Shown piece by piece: positions 46,929 to 58,318 of a stretch of DNA of 64,000 nt. Position 1 is the first letter of the stretch, and each line of letters begins with the position of its first letter. The translations under genes were made by a program, and so were the position numbers. The DNA comes from Fremontodendron californicum. Lineage: Eukaryota > Streptophyta > Magnoliopsida > Malvales > Malvaceae. The notes beneath the pieces are model-generated. The model searched no databases and was not told where the DNA came from. It saw nothing but the letters and a program-made list of their open reading frames with translations. The stretch is from assembly GCA_030761205.1 (NCBI GenBank), contig JAULJL010000033.1, positions 992,001-1,056,000 on the forward strand. The letters run 5' to 3'.

Positions 46929-47053
46929 CAATACCACTCATCCACAACCATTAATTTCACCACTACAAAAATGTGAATTTTAATAATTACTACTTTATAG
47001 TATATATTGGTTAAGATTCATTTTTAGGTGACAACAAGAACTAGTGTTTGTTG
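46929..47053 (+). other. 3' flank of kinase gene
   Basis: About 125 bp of AT-rich sequence up to an abrupt junction with truncated element B1 at about 47054. No clear poly(A) signal was found, so the transcript may end inside the retrotransposon. Confidence 0.5.
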
Positions 47054-47190
47054 TAAATCAACTGGATCTTTTGTTGGGCAAGTATTACTCCAACTCTTAT
47101 GGCTTCATCAGCGAATATGTTATTTTTCCCTGGATAAGCACCTCCAAAAACACAAATTTTTTTAATGCGTTGGGACGAAGTACTTTCCAT
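47054..47190 (-). pseudogene. LOG fragment (N-terminal 45 codons)
   Basis: It is identical in reading to the first 45 residues of the intact copies, then joins kinase-flanking DNA. The nucleotide-binding Gly motifs and PGGxGTxxE are lost, so it is non-functional. A longer T-run upstream (47191-47219, complement A-run) puts the preceding Ser-rich repeat frame (47529-47191) in frame with LOG, giving one continuous 162-codon ORF (47529-47041). Confidence 0.92.
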
Positions 47191-47282
47191 TTTTTTTTTC
47201 TTTTTTTTTTTTTTTTTTAGAATGCCTGAAAGAGAATGAGTACATGGTGTAATATATAGAGGACTGAGTAGTGAATCAGACA

Positions 47283-47528
47283 AGAGTAATAATGTCGCCG
47301 AAAGTGTATCTGACCTGTCAGAAGAAAATGTTAACCTAACAAAAGATTTTTGCGTGATTTCAGGAAGAAAATCAAAAAGAGAAGAAAAATCAACCGTAAA
47401 AGTCAAGAGTAATAATGTCGCCGAAAGTGTATTTGACCTGTCAGAAGAAAATGTTAACCTAACAAAAGATTTTTGCGTGATTTCAGGAAGAAAATCAAAA
47501 AGAGAAGAAAAATCAACCGTAAAAGACA
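47283..47528 (-). repeat. 123-bp tandem duplication (B1 copy)
   Basis: Units start at 47283 and 47406, as in the composite element. Confidence 0.88.
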
Positions 47529-47692
47529 AATAAAATAAAATGAGAATAATTACACAAATCGAATAACACGTAAATTAAACCGAAATAAAGTTATTGCAAA
47601 TCAAACCAAAAGCTGAGAAGTCATTTATTGTAGTTGTGATTGTGGCTCACATCTTCCTCTGGTTTTACGTCCAGAAACGGCTTAAACGCCTT

Positions 47693-48229
47693 CTATGAGT
47701 TGAGGATATGCTTCCCATCCAGTTTTCTTACAAGCTGGCAAACAGGGTCTTTTAACATCAGATTCCCAAGATGTTGCCATTCCCTTTGGAATTGCGGCCA
47801 TAAATCAAGAATTTCTCTTTGTACGTCTCCACTAGGATGCGTCTCAAGAGAAAGTTGGATATTACCCAAATTCTCCTTACTCAGTCCATCCTTAATGAAT
47901 TCAATTTTATCATCTCGATTAGAGGACGGAATCCCAATAGAACGACATTTACCGTTACACGTCCATCGTGCACATTTGTGGCAATTTGAACTCATGCGCT
48001 TTGCTCGTCGCTTCTTTGCAAAAGTGCTTCTACCTGTACCTGGTAAATGCAAAACAGGAAGATATTCATCTTCACGTACCTTGGCTTCAATTATCCAACG
48101 TATGTCTTCAGGAATCCCTTAGTGCATAAGCATTCTTAATCTTTCAAATCGAACTTGGTAAAGCTTCAGTAAAATATTTTGAGGAAAAGGAGGAAATCGT
48201 TTCTGCAATCTTGTGAGAATATCATCCAT
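47693..48229 (-). pseudogene. Viral-like zinc-finger ORF, nonsense-broken (B1 copy)
   Basis: It aligns full length with 16070-16606. A premature TAA lies at codon 37 (about 48119-48121). Downstream of it the frame stays open through the basic patch and the four cysteines. A downstream Met could initiate a 119-residue or shorter product containing the finger, but there is no evidence that it does. Confidence 0.82.
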
Positions 48230-48429
48230 CCTAAAAAAAAAAATGAAAGAGAAATTGAAAGAGAAATTTATATACAATATCAGTTTTGTGGGTAGCTGAT
48301 GGAACCGACTTAAATAATCACGGAGTACCGTTATCCACCATTTAACCGGGGTTAAAAAAATTAAAATAAAAATTATATTTACATCTAGTTATTTTCAAAA
48401 CAAGGATCAGAAAGAAAAACAACATAAAA

Positions 48430-48620
48430 AGACACAAAAACAAAACACTCTAAATAAAATCCTAAATTCTTCCCTCCACACATAATTCTTACATTGTCAT
48501 TAATGTAATGCTATTAATCCCAAATGAAAGAATCATGTGTAAGTGAAAAGAACTAATAAACAAAATAAACTTATGCAGCCTAAATGAACTTAGAAACACT
48601 AAACACAATTAGCAAAGAAA
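48430..48620 (-). repeat. Module repeat with hairpin (B1 copy)
   Basis: Hairpin TTACATT/AATGTAA at 48489-48508 beside a G-rich tract (CTCCACACA here). It corresponds to 16800-17010. Its partner on the far side of LOG is lost with the deletion. Confidence 0.7.
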
Positions 48621-48730
48621 CATAAGAAAAAGATAAAGAAAAAGAGAGCAAATCTGAGGATGGCAGTTTGGCAATGCTTTCACTAATTAGGCTGCCTCCC
48701 CCAATTAGCACTTGATTGATTGTTTTCAGC

Positions 48731-49669
48731 CTAGCCAATTCCCCTTCTTGGCTTTTTAGGCTTGTTAGGCTCATACATGAAACGTCCCAAATTTGAGCGT
48801 TTGATAGGAAGCTTTCTTTGCACAAAACTGGATGCATTCTCCATTACAAGTATTATTCCATCATCCTTTGTGGTGCATATCTCATCGAGGAATGGAGCAT
48901 ATGTTGGTACTTGTTGAATGACCTCCACAAACAAGTTGTTTAAGGTTTCTGGCATGTGTTGTTCATGTTCTTCCTCCTTGAACTTTGCAAATCTACTAGG
49001 AAAAGGTGGAGAAGAAACATTAGTAAAAAGTGAAACCTTAAACGTTACCTCAGGTGCCGAAATACTCTTATTTGGATCTTTGGCTTCATTATCCTCAAGA
49101 ATAGAATCCATCTCTAATTTTGTTTCATCCTCATCTTGTTCCTCATTCTTCAAGGTCACAATAGTAGCATTCTCCTTTGGGTTAACCATTGTTTGGGCTG
49201 GGAGTTCTTCAGATCTTTGTGCTACTCATCCCACCATACTACTAGCCAATTGGCTCATTTGCTTTTCCAAACTCTGGATGCTTGCCCTTGTTTCCTGTTG
49301 AAATTGCAAAGAATCAGTAACAAGAGAATAGACAAGATCTTCTAAAGAAGTACCTGAGTTTTGAGTCATATGTGGTGGTTGAAAAAGATCTGGTTCTTAA
49401 GACCATGATTGATTGAAGCTAGATGGATGAGTGTAATTGGCATAAGGATCTACTTCTTGGTAATTTTTCGAGTAGCCATAATTAGTATGATCCCACCATC
49501 CCTCATGGTAAGTGTTTGAGTAATGATCATACTGTTGGTCTTGGAACACTTGATGGCCTTGACATCCTCCCATGGCCAATTGTTGAACTGGGGAGGTGAG
49601 ATTGGCTTGTTGATTCTCCATGTTCATGTATGCCACCAACTCTTCAAGTGTTAGATTGCTCAATTCCAT
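48731..49669 (-). pseudogene. gag-B, two nonsense changes (B1 copy)
   Basis: It aligns full length with 17150-18088. Stops lie at about 49397-49399 (a Gln codon changed to TAA) and about 49227-49229 (a Trp codon changed to TGA). Both are C:G to T:A transitions, as expected from deamination of methylated cytosine in silenced repeats. Confidence 0.85.
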
Positions 49670-49790
49670 TGTTTTTTTTTTTTTTGTTTTTTTTAAATTT
49701 GAAAAGAAAAACTTGTATGTACAAGAAAATAAAACTAATTAGAACTGAAAATAAGAATAAACCAAGTAACAAATAAACTAAAGAAAGCAA

Positions 49791-49808
49791 TCCCCGGCAA
49801 CGGCGCCA
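49791..49808 (-). other. Primer-binding site, tRNA-Asp type (B1)
   Basis: The complement TGGCGCCGTTGCCGGGGA is a perfect copy, six bases inside LTR-B. Confidence 0.92.
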
Positions 49809-49814
49809 AAAATT

Positions 49815-51047
49815 TGATGCACCCAAAAGAGTGTATCTTATTTAACCTTGCACTTAAAAAGATCAATTGTAAGTATAATGATTAGCAAGGGTCGAGTCCT
49901 CAGGGATTGGGTTTTAATCTATGAGTTATTAGTTTATAACTTACGTTCAAAGAGAACAATAAAAGAAAAGGGGTTTTTGAAGCCAGATTTAAACTAAAGT
50001 AAATAATAAGAATAAGATGCAAGGCGGTATAACCAGCCAATAAAAATATATATACTAAATTAGGCGGTATAACCAGCCAATAAAAATAAAACAAAGTTAA
50101 TATACAAATTAGGCGGTATAACCAGCCAATAAAAATAAATATACTTTTAAAAATAAGCAAACTAGAAAAGTAAGAAAACAAGTAAGTAAGAAGAATCAAA
50201 TATGAAAAATATGGTTAAGGTTTCATTCTCCACCACTAGACATCATTAAGAATCAATTTCAAATCTATCAATATCAACCAACTATCAAAGTTAACAACCG
50301 TAGATAACAACAAGCTCTGTTATCCCAATCTTTCCTTAGTTTGTCGTTAAATAGAACAAGCTCTCTATTTAATCTCTAACCATTAAACAACCTAGAATAA
50401 GCTCTCTAAATTCAATTTAATGGCAGCTTTATGATGAGAAAGATAGGTTGATCTAAGCAACAAACACATAAGCTCGGATTGTTCAACTTAGGTTATGTTC
50501 CACTTTGCAATTATTGAAAACTTGACCATAATCATTAATCACAAATTGCCACTTATGAATAGGAAATCAAGACAATTACACGGATCAAGACTCCTAGACT
50601 AGCAATAGATAATTATCAAGATCTATCTAGTTGTACACCTAAATAAATCAAGACAACATCATGAACAATTTTTGTAGAAGAACATAAGCAACTTTGATAG
50701 AAAATTAATGATAGATAGAATCTGAAAATCAATCACAAAACATGTCTAGGGCTTTGAAATCACCCTTAACCAAATAGAAGTTTAGCCTAGCATAGGCATT
50801 GTAAACATAAACATAAAATTAAAGAGAATCTAAGAAGGAAATAAAAGAAAGAAAGAAGAAGAAGAAAATAAAGAAAAAGAAAACTAGAGAAAAGAAAGAA
50901 GAAGAAAACTTAGAGAATTTTATTACAATGGCTAATATCCTACCAATGTACAATATCCCTTACAATCATCCAAGGCCCTCTATTTATACACATTTGGGAG
51001 AGCTAAATGACAAGAGACAAGCTTTATAAATTTCAAAGGTAGGTATA
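49815..51047 (-). mobile_element. B1 5' LTR-B, U5 side
   Basis: It starts TGATGCACCC and has three GGCGGTATAACCAGCC units (50020-50140). It is interrupted after GGTAGGTATA, where B2 inserted. It is continued at 59680. Confidence 0.88.
51043..51047. repeat. Target-site duplication GTATA (left copy, B2)
   Basis: GTATA precedes the B2 LTR and recurs at 59675-59679. The uninterrupted sequence GGTAGGTATAATAGG is seen in other LTR-B copies. Confidence 0.93.
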
Positions 51048-53106
51048 TGATGCACCCAAAAGAGTGTATCTTATTTAACCTTGCACTAAAAAGATCAATT
51101 GTAAGTATAGTAGTTAGCAAGGGTCGAGTCCTCAGGGATTGGGTTTTAATTTATGAGTTATTAGTTTATAACTTACGTTCAAAGAAAACAATAAAAGAAA
51201 AGGGGTTTTTGAAGCCAGATTTAAACTAAGTAAATAATAAGAATAAGATGCAAGGCGGTATAACCAGCCAATAAAAATATATATACTAAATTAGGCGGTA
51301 TAACCAGCCAATAAAAATATATATACTAAATTAGGCGGTATAACCAGCCAATAAAAATAAAACAAAGTTAATATACAAATTAGGCGGTATAACCAGCCAA
51401 TAAAAATAAATATAAAAAATAAGCAAACTAAAAGTAAGAAAACAAGTAAGTAAGAAGAATTAAATATGAAAAATATGGTTAAGGTTTCATTCTCCACCAC
51501 TAGACATCATTAAGAATCAATTTCAGATCTATCAATATCAACCAACTATCAAAGTTAACAACCGTAGATAACAACAAGCTCTGTTACCCCAATCTTTCCT
51601 TAGTTTGTCGTTAAATAGAACAAGCTCTCTATTTAATCTCTAACCATTAAATAACCTAGAATAAGCTCTCTAAATTCAATTTAATGGCAGCTTTATGATG
51701 AGAAAGATAGGTTGATCTAAGCAACAAACACATAAGCTCGGATTGTTCAACTTAGGTTATGTTCCACTTTGCAATTATTGAAAACTTGACCATAATCATT
51801 AATCACAAATTGCCACTTATGAATAGGAAATCAAGACAATTACACGGATCAAGACTCCTAAACTAGCAATAGATAATTATCAAGATCTATCTAGTTGTAC
51901 ACCTAAATAAATCAAGACAACATCATGAACAATTCTTGTAGAAGAACATAAGCAACTTTGATAGAAAATTAATGATAGATAGAATCTGAAAATCAATCAC
52001 AAAACATGTCTAGGGCTTTGAAATCACCCTTAACCAAATAGAAGTTTAGCCTAGCATAGGCATTATAAACATAAAATTAAATAGAATCTAAGAAGAAAAT
52101 AAAAGAAAGAAAGAAGAAGAAGAAGAATATTAATTATCCAACCTCTTGCTCTTTCTAAAGAAAAAGAAAACTAGAGAAAAGAAAGAAGAAGAAAACTTAG
52201 AGAATTTTATTACAATGGCTAATATCCTACCTATGTACAATATGATTCTCTACAATCATCCAAGGCCCTCTATTTATACACATTTTGGAGGGCTAAATGA
52301 CAAGAGACAAGCTTTACAAATTTCAAAGGTAGGTATAATAGGTGGGTGCATTTTTCTAACAATTTTCGTCATATTGTATGACAATTTTGATCAGCCAACT
52401 TGATGGTCGATTTCGTCAATGTTGAAGGCCTGATCTGATCACATGGTCTTCTAGAAAAAGGTTCCCCTATCAGTTACGGATCCATAGCCGTTTGAATCAG
52501 CTCATTTACTGATGTGGATAAGAAGATATGGGCAAAATACGAAAACAGGTCAGCACAGACGTCATTGCACATCAGCCAACTTGATGGTCGATTTCGTCAA
52601 TATTGGAGGCCTGATCTGATCATATGATCTTCTAGACAAAGGTTCCCGTATCAGTTACGGATCCATAGCCATTAGAATCAGCTCATTTGCTGATGTGGAT
52701 AAGCAGATATGGGCAAAATACGAAAACAGGTCAGCACAGACGTCATTGCACATCAGCCACTTTGATGGTCGATTTCGCTAGGGAAAACGACTCTGTTTCC
52801 AGAAGTGTAAAACATGAAAAAGATAGATATGCCTCTTAGCTTTGCACGACTACAAATTTCAGCCTTATTGCTTCAGTGAAACTCCAGATATAGCTGATAT
52901 GGCAAAAGGTGTCGGAACTGGAACTGAACTCGATTTGCCCTTAATTCTAGTAATCTGAAATCACTCAAAGAAACTTGTGAAAAACACCAAATTACATAAA
53001 AATATAAAAGATCATAAACACAATTAGACTAAACAATAATAACTCGTATTTGACACAAAACAATAATAAAACATAACTAAAAACTATATAATTATACGAG
53101 TTATCA
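51048..53106 (-). mobile_element. B2 3' LTR-B
   Basis: It is 2059 bp. It has four GGCGGTATAACCAGCC units (51254-51420), TATAAATAG at 52270-52278 (complement), and a doubled U3 block (52390-52780). Confidence 0.92.
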
Positions 53107-55162
53107 CACCCCCACACTTAGATTGTTGCTAGTCCCTAGCAACGACTCAATAAAAATAAAATAAGAAAATCTAATCTAATCCATTTTCGTAGGAAATCAC
53201 GGTGGCACTTAGCATGGGACACAAGCCTTTAAACCCCTAGGTGTCCCTAGTGGACGAGTTTAGTCTCGTGAGGGTTTACTAGAACGATACCCACAAACAT
53301 TGAAAAACTAAAATATAAATAAACTACATATACTAAAAATATTTACTCCTAATCCTTTCAATACACATTAGAGACAATCTTTGAACAAGTCTTATAAACT
53401 AATCAATAGCTTAAAGAATTCCACAAAAAATCATGCTTGAATGTAAATTGTTTGAGTTAAGCCAATATAACATAACATATTTCAATCAAAATAGTGCATA
53501 TTCAAACTTAATCTCAACTACTCACATGGGATACTCTCATGATTTTCATTCTTTAAAGTAGTGGTAAAGTGTTTACACTCAATCAATCTCATGAAAACAG
53601 TTCTACCATATTCTTGCTTGTCCACCTATTCTCCACTATTTAGATCATACAACTTCATGAATCAAGAGGTCTTTAATCAAGGTTGTAATGGGGCCAAGGG
53701 GTTTGTAATGTGGTTGAAGAACAAAAGGATAAAGATATCACAAAGGTTCCAAAGAGTTCATAAAGTTTAGAGACATAATAAGATCATACAAAGAAACTTC
53801 TCAAAACTCTTTACAAGTACATAGTCACCTAGGCCGGATATTCATGTTGGGCCTTTTCTTCATTCTAAACAACTTTGTAACATCTTTTTCTTTTTCCCCA
53901 AATTCAAGAGATAATTCATATATATATATATTTTTTTTACATAGGAATGTATTTGCCAGTATTCCATTTCTTTTTTTTTTTCCTGACTTTTCTTTTCTTT
54001 CCCCCCCCACACTTATTTCTTGTTTCTAACCCAAATTTTCAATAGATCTTCCTTGTCTTTGCAACTTGTCTCAAAACATGCTAATTCATCTTTGGAACAA
54101 AGGTAAGGATATAAGTATATTTAGGTTAGGGACAAGTTATGGTTACCAAAGAGATAGCTTATTCAATGTAGGCTCAAATTGGTTCACTAAGGGTGTGTTC
54201 TCTTGGAACATCAATAAGGGATGGCTGTTTGGCCCTGGCTAAAAATCCTAATGCCTTTTTCATATTCATGTTGTCACATGCATCAATATAGTCTCAACAA
54301 GGTCTAAAGCAAGTTCTAGAGAATCATGTAATCATAAGAGCACTCAAGAAAGAAATTAGATTGATTTATATAATGCATCAATCATTATAGGCTCAAAAAC
54401 TCACAAGGATGATTATACAAGTCAGATTAAGTTTAAACATGCTTCTTTCTCAATCAACATATCATATTAACATAGGCTAATAAATCTGTTTTAGACTTAT
54501 GCAATTCATATCTCATCATTGTATTAAAAAGGAACTAAAACACACTAAAATAATAATAATAAAGACTCAAAAAAAAAAAATAGTAGACAAAAATAAAAGA
54601 AATCCTAAATCATTCCCCCCACACTTAATTCTTACATTGTCCTCAATGTAAGTCTATTAACCCAAATGAAAGAATCATGTGTAAGAGAAAAGAACTAATA
54701 ACATAAGAATAGGAACAACTAAGACTCAAAACAAAACAAACTCATGCAACCTAAATAATCCTAAAATACAAAACAAAAATTAACAAGTAAACATAAAAAG
54801 ATTAAAATCAAACTGACAAGGTATGTCTCAAGTCTCCCTTACTCAGACCTTGTTCAGAATGAATACTTCTAAATTGCTTAAAACACAACAAATTTTTTTT
54901 TTTTTTTGAAAAGGAGAAATCAAACTGACAAGGTATGTCTCAAGTCTCCCTTACTCAGACCTTGTTCATAATGAATACTTCTAAATGGCTTAAAACACAA
55001 CATTTTTTTTTTAAATTAGCAAAATATGTCCCTTACCCCCTACTAAAATATGACATTGTTCCCAATGTCAAATTTTAAAGGTAGAATTTAGGAGATATTA
55101 CCTGCAGAGGTTGCTAACCACTTATTATAACTGAGACACAACAAACAAAATGTTAGATAATG
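53107..55162 (-). other. B2 non-coding 3' region with polypurine tract
   Basis: The polypurine tract lies at 53107-53120. No credible ORF. Module repeat with hairpin CTTACATTG/CAATGTAAG at 54631-54652. A local duplication of about 110 bp (54807-54902 and 54920-55010) is absent from the composite copy. Confidence 0.7.
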
Positions 55163-55810
55163 TCACAAAGACAAAGTGTAGTCCACTCCTTGCTCGTCCA
55201 TATCTCTTTTTCTTTTTCCGAGCGTTTGCGAAACAACCGTAGCAGATAAACACTCATAAGCTTGGAGCTTTTTGAGTAAATCTTCAATGGTTGTAGCAGA
55301 AATTATGGTTCTCCTTGCCTCTGAAAACATGAATCCATTATCCACAGCATTATCTAAATATGAAAGCAAATTACTAAAATAACCATTAATATTAAGCAAA
55401 CCAATGGGTTTCTTATTTGTGACCAAAGATGACCAAGAAGCCACGCAAGCTATTTCTTCCAATGTACCCAGACCTCCTGGTAAAGCAATGAATGCATCGG
55501 CAGAATGGTACATGATTGTCATCCGTTCAGGGATACTCCAGACTTGTATTTCCTTACCCAAGGTAGGTCCACAAAAATCTGTGAATAGTTTTGGCACGAT
55601 TCCTAGAACTGGACTTCCTCCGGCGTGTGCTGCTGTAGCGACTGCTCCCATTAAACCCGTACTACCGCCTCCATAAATCAACTGGATCTTTTGTTGGGCA
55701 AGTATTACTCCAACTCTTATGGCTTCATCAGCAAATATGTTATTTTTCCCTGGATAAGCACCTCCAAAGACACAAATTTTTTTAATGCGCTGGGACGAAG
55801 TACTTTCCAT
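55163..55810 (-). CDS. LOG-family cytokinin phosphoribohydrolase, second intact copy
   Basis: The ORF has 215 residues with the same start, nucleotide-binding Gly motif, Arg96, PGGLGTLEE and KRKRD tail as the copy at 14941. By eye, 7 of 648 bases differ, 4 changing residues (Val84Leu, Val93Ile, Tyr189Cys, Cys211Tyr) and 3 silent. None touches a recognised catalytic residue. It is intact even though the zinc-finger ORF in the same element has a frameshift. Too few changes exist to judge selection. If the 5' LTR is active, LOG would be the third ORF on the transcript, so splicing or internal initiation would be needed for translation. Confidence 0.85.
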   Translation of the reverse strand: MESTSSQRIKKICVFGGAYPGKNNIFADEAIRVGVILAQQKIQLIYGGGSTGLMGAVATAAHAGGSPVLGIVPKLFTDFCGPTLGKEIQVWSIPERMTIMYHSADAFIALPGGLGTLEEIACVASWSSLVTNKKPIGLLNINGYFSNLLSYLDNAVDNGFMFSEARRTIISATTIEDLLKKLQAYECLSATVVSQTLGKRKRDMDEQGVDYTLSL

Positions 55811-56168
55811 TTTTTTTTCGAGTGCCTGAAAGAGAATGAGTACATGGTGTAATATATAGAGGACTGAGTAGTGAAAATGACAAGAGTAATAATGTCGCCG
55901 AAAGTGTATTTGACCTGTCAGAAGAAAATGTTAACCTAACAAAAGATTTTTGCGTGATTTCAGGAAGAAAATCAAAAAGAGAAGAAAAATCAACCGTAAA
56001 AGACCAATAAAAAAAACGAGAATAATTACACAAATCGAACTACACGTAAATTAAACCGAAATGAAGTTATTGCAAATCAAACCAAAAGCTGAGAAGTTAT
56101 TTATTGTAGTTGTGATTGTGGCTCACATCTTCCTCTGGTTTTACGTCCAGAAACGGCTTAAACGCCTT

Positions 56169-56704
56169 CTATGAGTCGAGGATATGCTTCCCATCCAGTT
56201 TTCTTACAAGCTGGCAAACAGGGTCTTTTAACATCAGATTCCCAAGATGTTGCCATTCCCTTTGGAATTGCGGCCATAAATCAAGAATTTCTCTTTGTAC
56301 GTCTCCACTAGGATGCGTCTCAAGAGAAATTTGGATATTACCCAAATTCTCCTTACTCAGTCCATCCTTAATGAATTCAATTTATCATCTCGATTAGAGG
56401 ACGGAATCCCAATAGAACGACATTTACCGTTACACGTCCATCGTGCACATTTGTGGCAATTTGAACTCATGCGCTTTGCTCGTCGCTTCTTTGCAAAAGT
56501 GCTTCTACCTGTACCTGGTAAATGCAAAATAGGAAGATATTCATCTTCACGTACCTTGGCTTCAATTATCCAACGTATATCTCCAGGAATCCCTTTGTGC
56601 ATAAGCATTCTTAATCTTTCAAATCGAACTTGGTAAAGCTTCAGTAAAATATTTCGAGGAAAAGGAGGAAATCGTTTCTGCAATCTTGTGAGAATATCAT
56701 CCAT
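56169..56704 (-). pseudogene. Viral-like zinc-finger ORF, frameshifted (B2 copy)
   Basis: It aligns full length with 16070-16606 but has a 1-base deletion in a T-run at about 56379-56383. The lesion lies after the basic patch and all four cysteines, so about the first 108 residues, including the finger, remain readable before an altered end (the open frame runs to 56357). Confidence 0.82.
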
Positions 56705-56889
56705 CCTGAAAAAAAAAATGAAAGAGAAATTGAAAGAGAAATTTATATACAATATCAGTTTTGTGGGTAGCTGATGGAACCGATTTAAATAATCACGAAG
56801 TACCGTTATCCGCCATTTAACCGGGGTTAAAAAATTAAAAATTATATTTACATCTAGTTATTTTCAAAACAAGGATCAGAAAGAAAAAC

Positions 56890-57100
56890 AACATAAAAAG
56901 ACTCAAAAACAAAACACTCTAAATAAAATCCTAAATTCTTCCCCCCACACATAATTCTTACATTGTCATTAATGTAATGCTATTATCCCCCAATGCAAGA
57001 ATTATATGTAAGAGAAAAGAACTATTAAACAAAAGAAACTTATGCAGCCTAAATGAATTTAAAAGCAGTAAACACAATTAACAAAGAAACATAAGAAATA
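56890..57100 (-). repeat. Module repeat with hairpin (B2, gag side)
   Basis: G-rich tract at 56941-56949 and hairpin TTACATT/AATGTAA at 56958-56977. It pairs with the module near 54540-54800. Confidence 0.72.
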
Positions 57101-57234
57101 AAAATAATAAAAGAAAAAGGAAAAGAAAGAGAAAGAGAAAGAGAAAGAGAAAGCAAATCTGAATATGGAAGGTTGGCAATTTCATCTTTAATTGGGCTGC
57201 CTTCCCAATTAACACTTGAGTTAGTGTTTTGAAT

Positions 57235-58176
57235 CTAACCAACACCCCTTCTTGGCTTTTTAGGCTTGTCAGGCTCATACATGAAATTTCCCAAATTTAT
57301 GCGTTTGAGAGGAAGCTTTCTTTGCACAACAGTGGATGCATTCTCCATTACAAGTATTATTCCATCATCCTTGGTGGTGCATATCTCATCGAGGAATGGT
57401 GCATCTTTTGGTACTTGTTGAATGGCATCCACAAATAAACTGTTTAAGGTTTCCAGGATGTCTTGTTCATGTTCCTCCTCCTTGAACTTTGCGAATCTAC
57501 TAGGAAAAGGTGGAGAAGAAACATTAGCAAAAATTGGAATCTTAAACGTTACCTCCGGTGTCGAAATACTCTTATTTGGATCTGTGGCTTTATTATCCTC
57601 AAGAATAGAATCCATCTCTAATTTTGTCTCATCCTCATCTTGTTCCTCATTCCTGAAGGTCACAATAGTAGCATTCTCCTTTGGGTTAATCATCGTTTGG
57701 GCAGGGAGTTCTTCAGATCTTTGTGCTACCCATCCCACCATACTACTAGCCAATAGGCTCATTTGCCTTTCCAAACTCTGGATGCTTGCCCTTGTTTCCT
57801 GTTGGAATTGCAAAGTATCAGTAACAAGAGAATGTATAAGATCTTCTAAAGAAGTACCTGAGTTTTGAGTCATATGTGGTGGTTGAAAAAGATCTGGTTC
57901 TTGAGACCATGATTGATTGAAGCTAGATGGATGAGTGTAATTGGCATAAGGATCTACTTCTTGGTAATTTTTCGAGTAGCCATAATTAGTATGATCCCAC
58001 CATCCCTCATGGTAAGTGTTTGAGTAATGATCATACTGTTGGTCTTGGAACACTTGATGGCCTTGACATCCTCCCATGGCCAATTGTTGAACTGGGGAGG
58101 TGAGATTGGCTTGTTGATTCTCCATGTTCATGTATGCCACCAACTCTTCAAGTGTTAGATTGCTCAATTCCATCAT
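57235..58176 (-). CDS. gag-B, intact (B2 copy)
   Basis: The ORF has 313 residues, collinear with 17150-18088 with one extra initial Met. It carries the same coiled helix ASIQSLERQMSLLASSM, the NPKENATIVT junction motif and the PPFPSRFAKFKEEE segment of Athila-like gag/pre-protease. As there, no capsid core or zinc knuckle is present. It begins about 120 bp after the primer-binding site and is presumably the first ORF translated from the LTR-B transcript. Confidence 0.75.
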   Translation of the reverse strand: MMELSNLTLEELVAYMNMENQQANLTSPVQQLAMGGCQGHQVFQDQQYDHYSNTYHEGWWDHTNYGYSKNYQEVDPYANYTHPSSFNQSWSQEPDLFQPPHMTQNSGTSLEDLIHSLVTDTLQFQQETRASIQSLERQMSLLASSMVGWVAQRSEELPAQTMINPKENATIVTFRNEEQDEDETKLEMDSILEDNKATDPNKSISTPEVTFKIPIFANVSSPPFPSRFAKFKEEEHEQDILETLNSLFVDAIQQVPKDAPFLDEICTTKDDGIILVMENASTVVQRKLPLKRINLGNFMYEPDKPKKPRRGVG

Positions 58177-58294
58177 TTTCTTTTTCTTTTTTTTTTCAAA
58201 ATTTGATAAGAAAAACTTGTATGTACAAGAAAATAAAACTAATTAGAACTGAAAATAAGAATAAACCAAGTAACAAATAAACTAAAGAAAACAA

Positions 58295-58312
58295 TCCCCG
58301 GCAACGGCGCCA
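58295..58312 (-). other. Primer-binding site, tRNA-Asp type (B2)
   Basis: Perfect TGGCGCCGTTGCCGGGGA on the - strand, six bases from the LTR. Confidence 0.93.
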
Positions 58313-58318
58313 AAAATT

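Noticed and set aside
51047..52403. Repeated 60-85 codon ORFs in LTR-B copies (also at 18228, 34586, 58318, 58714)
   Set aside because: They lie across U5 or the TATA/R region of LTRs and recur only because the LTRs do. No start context or domain.
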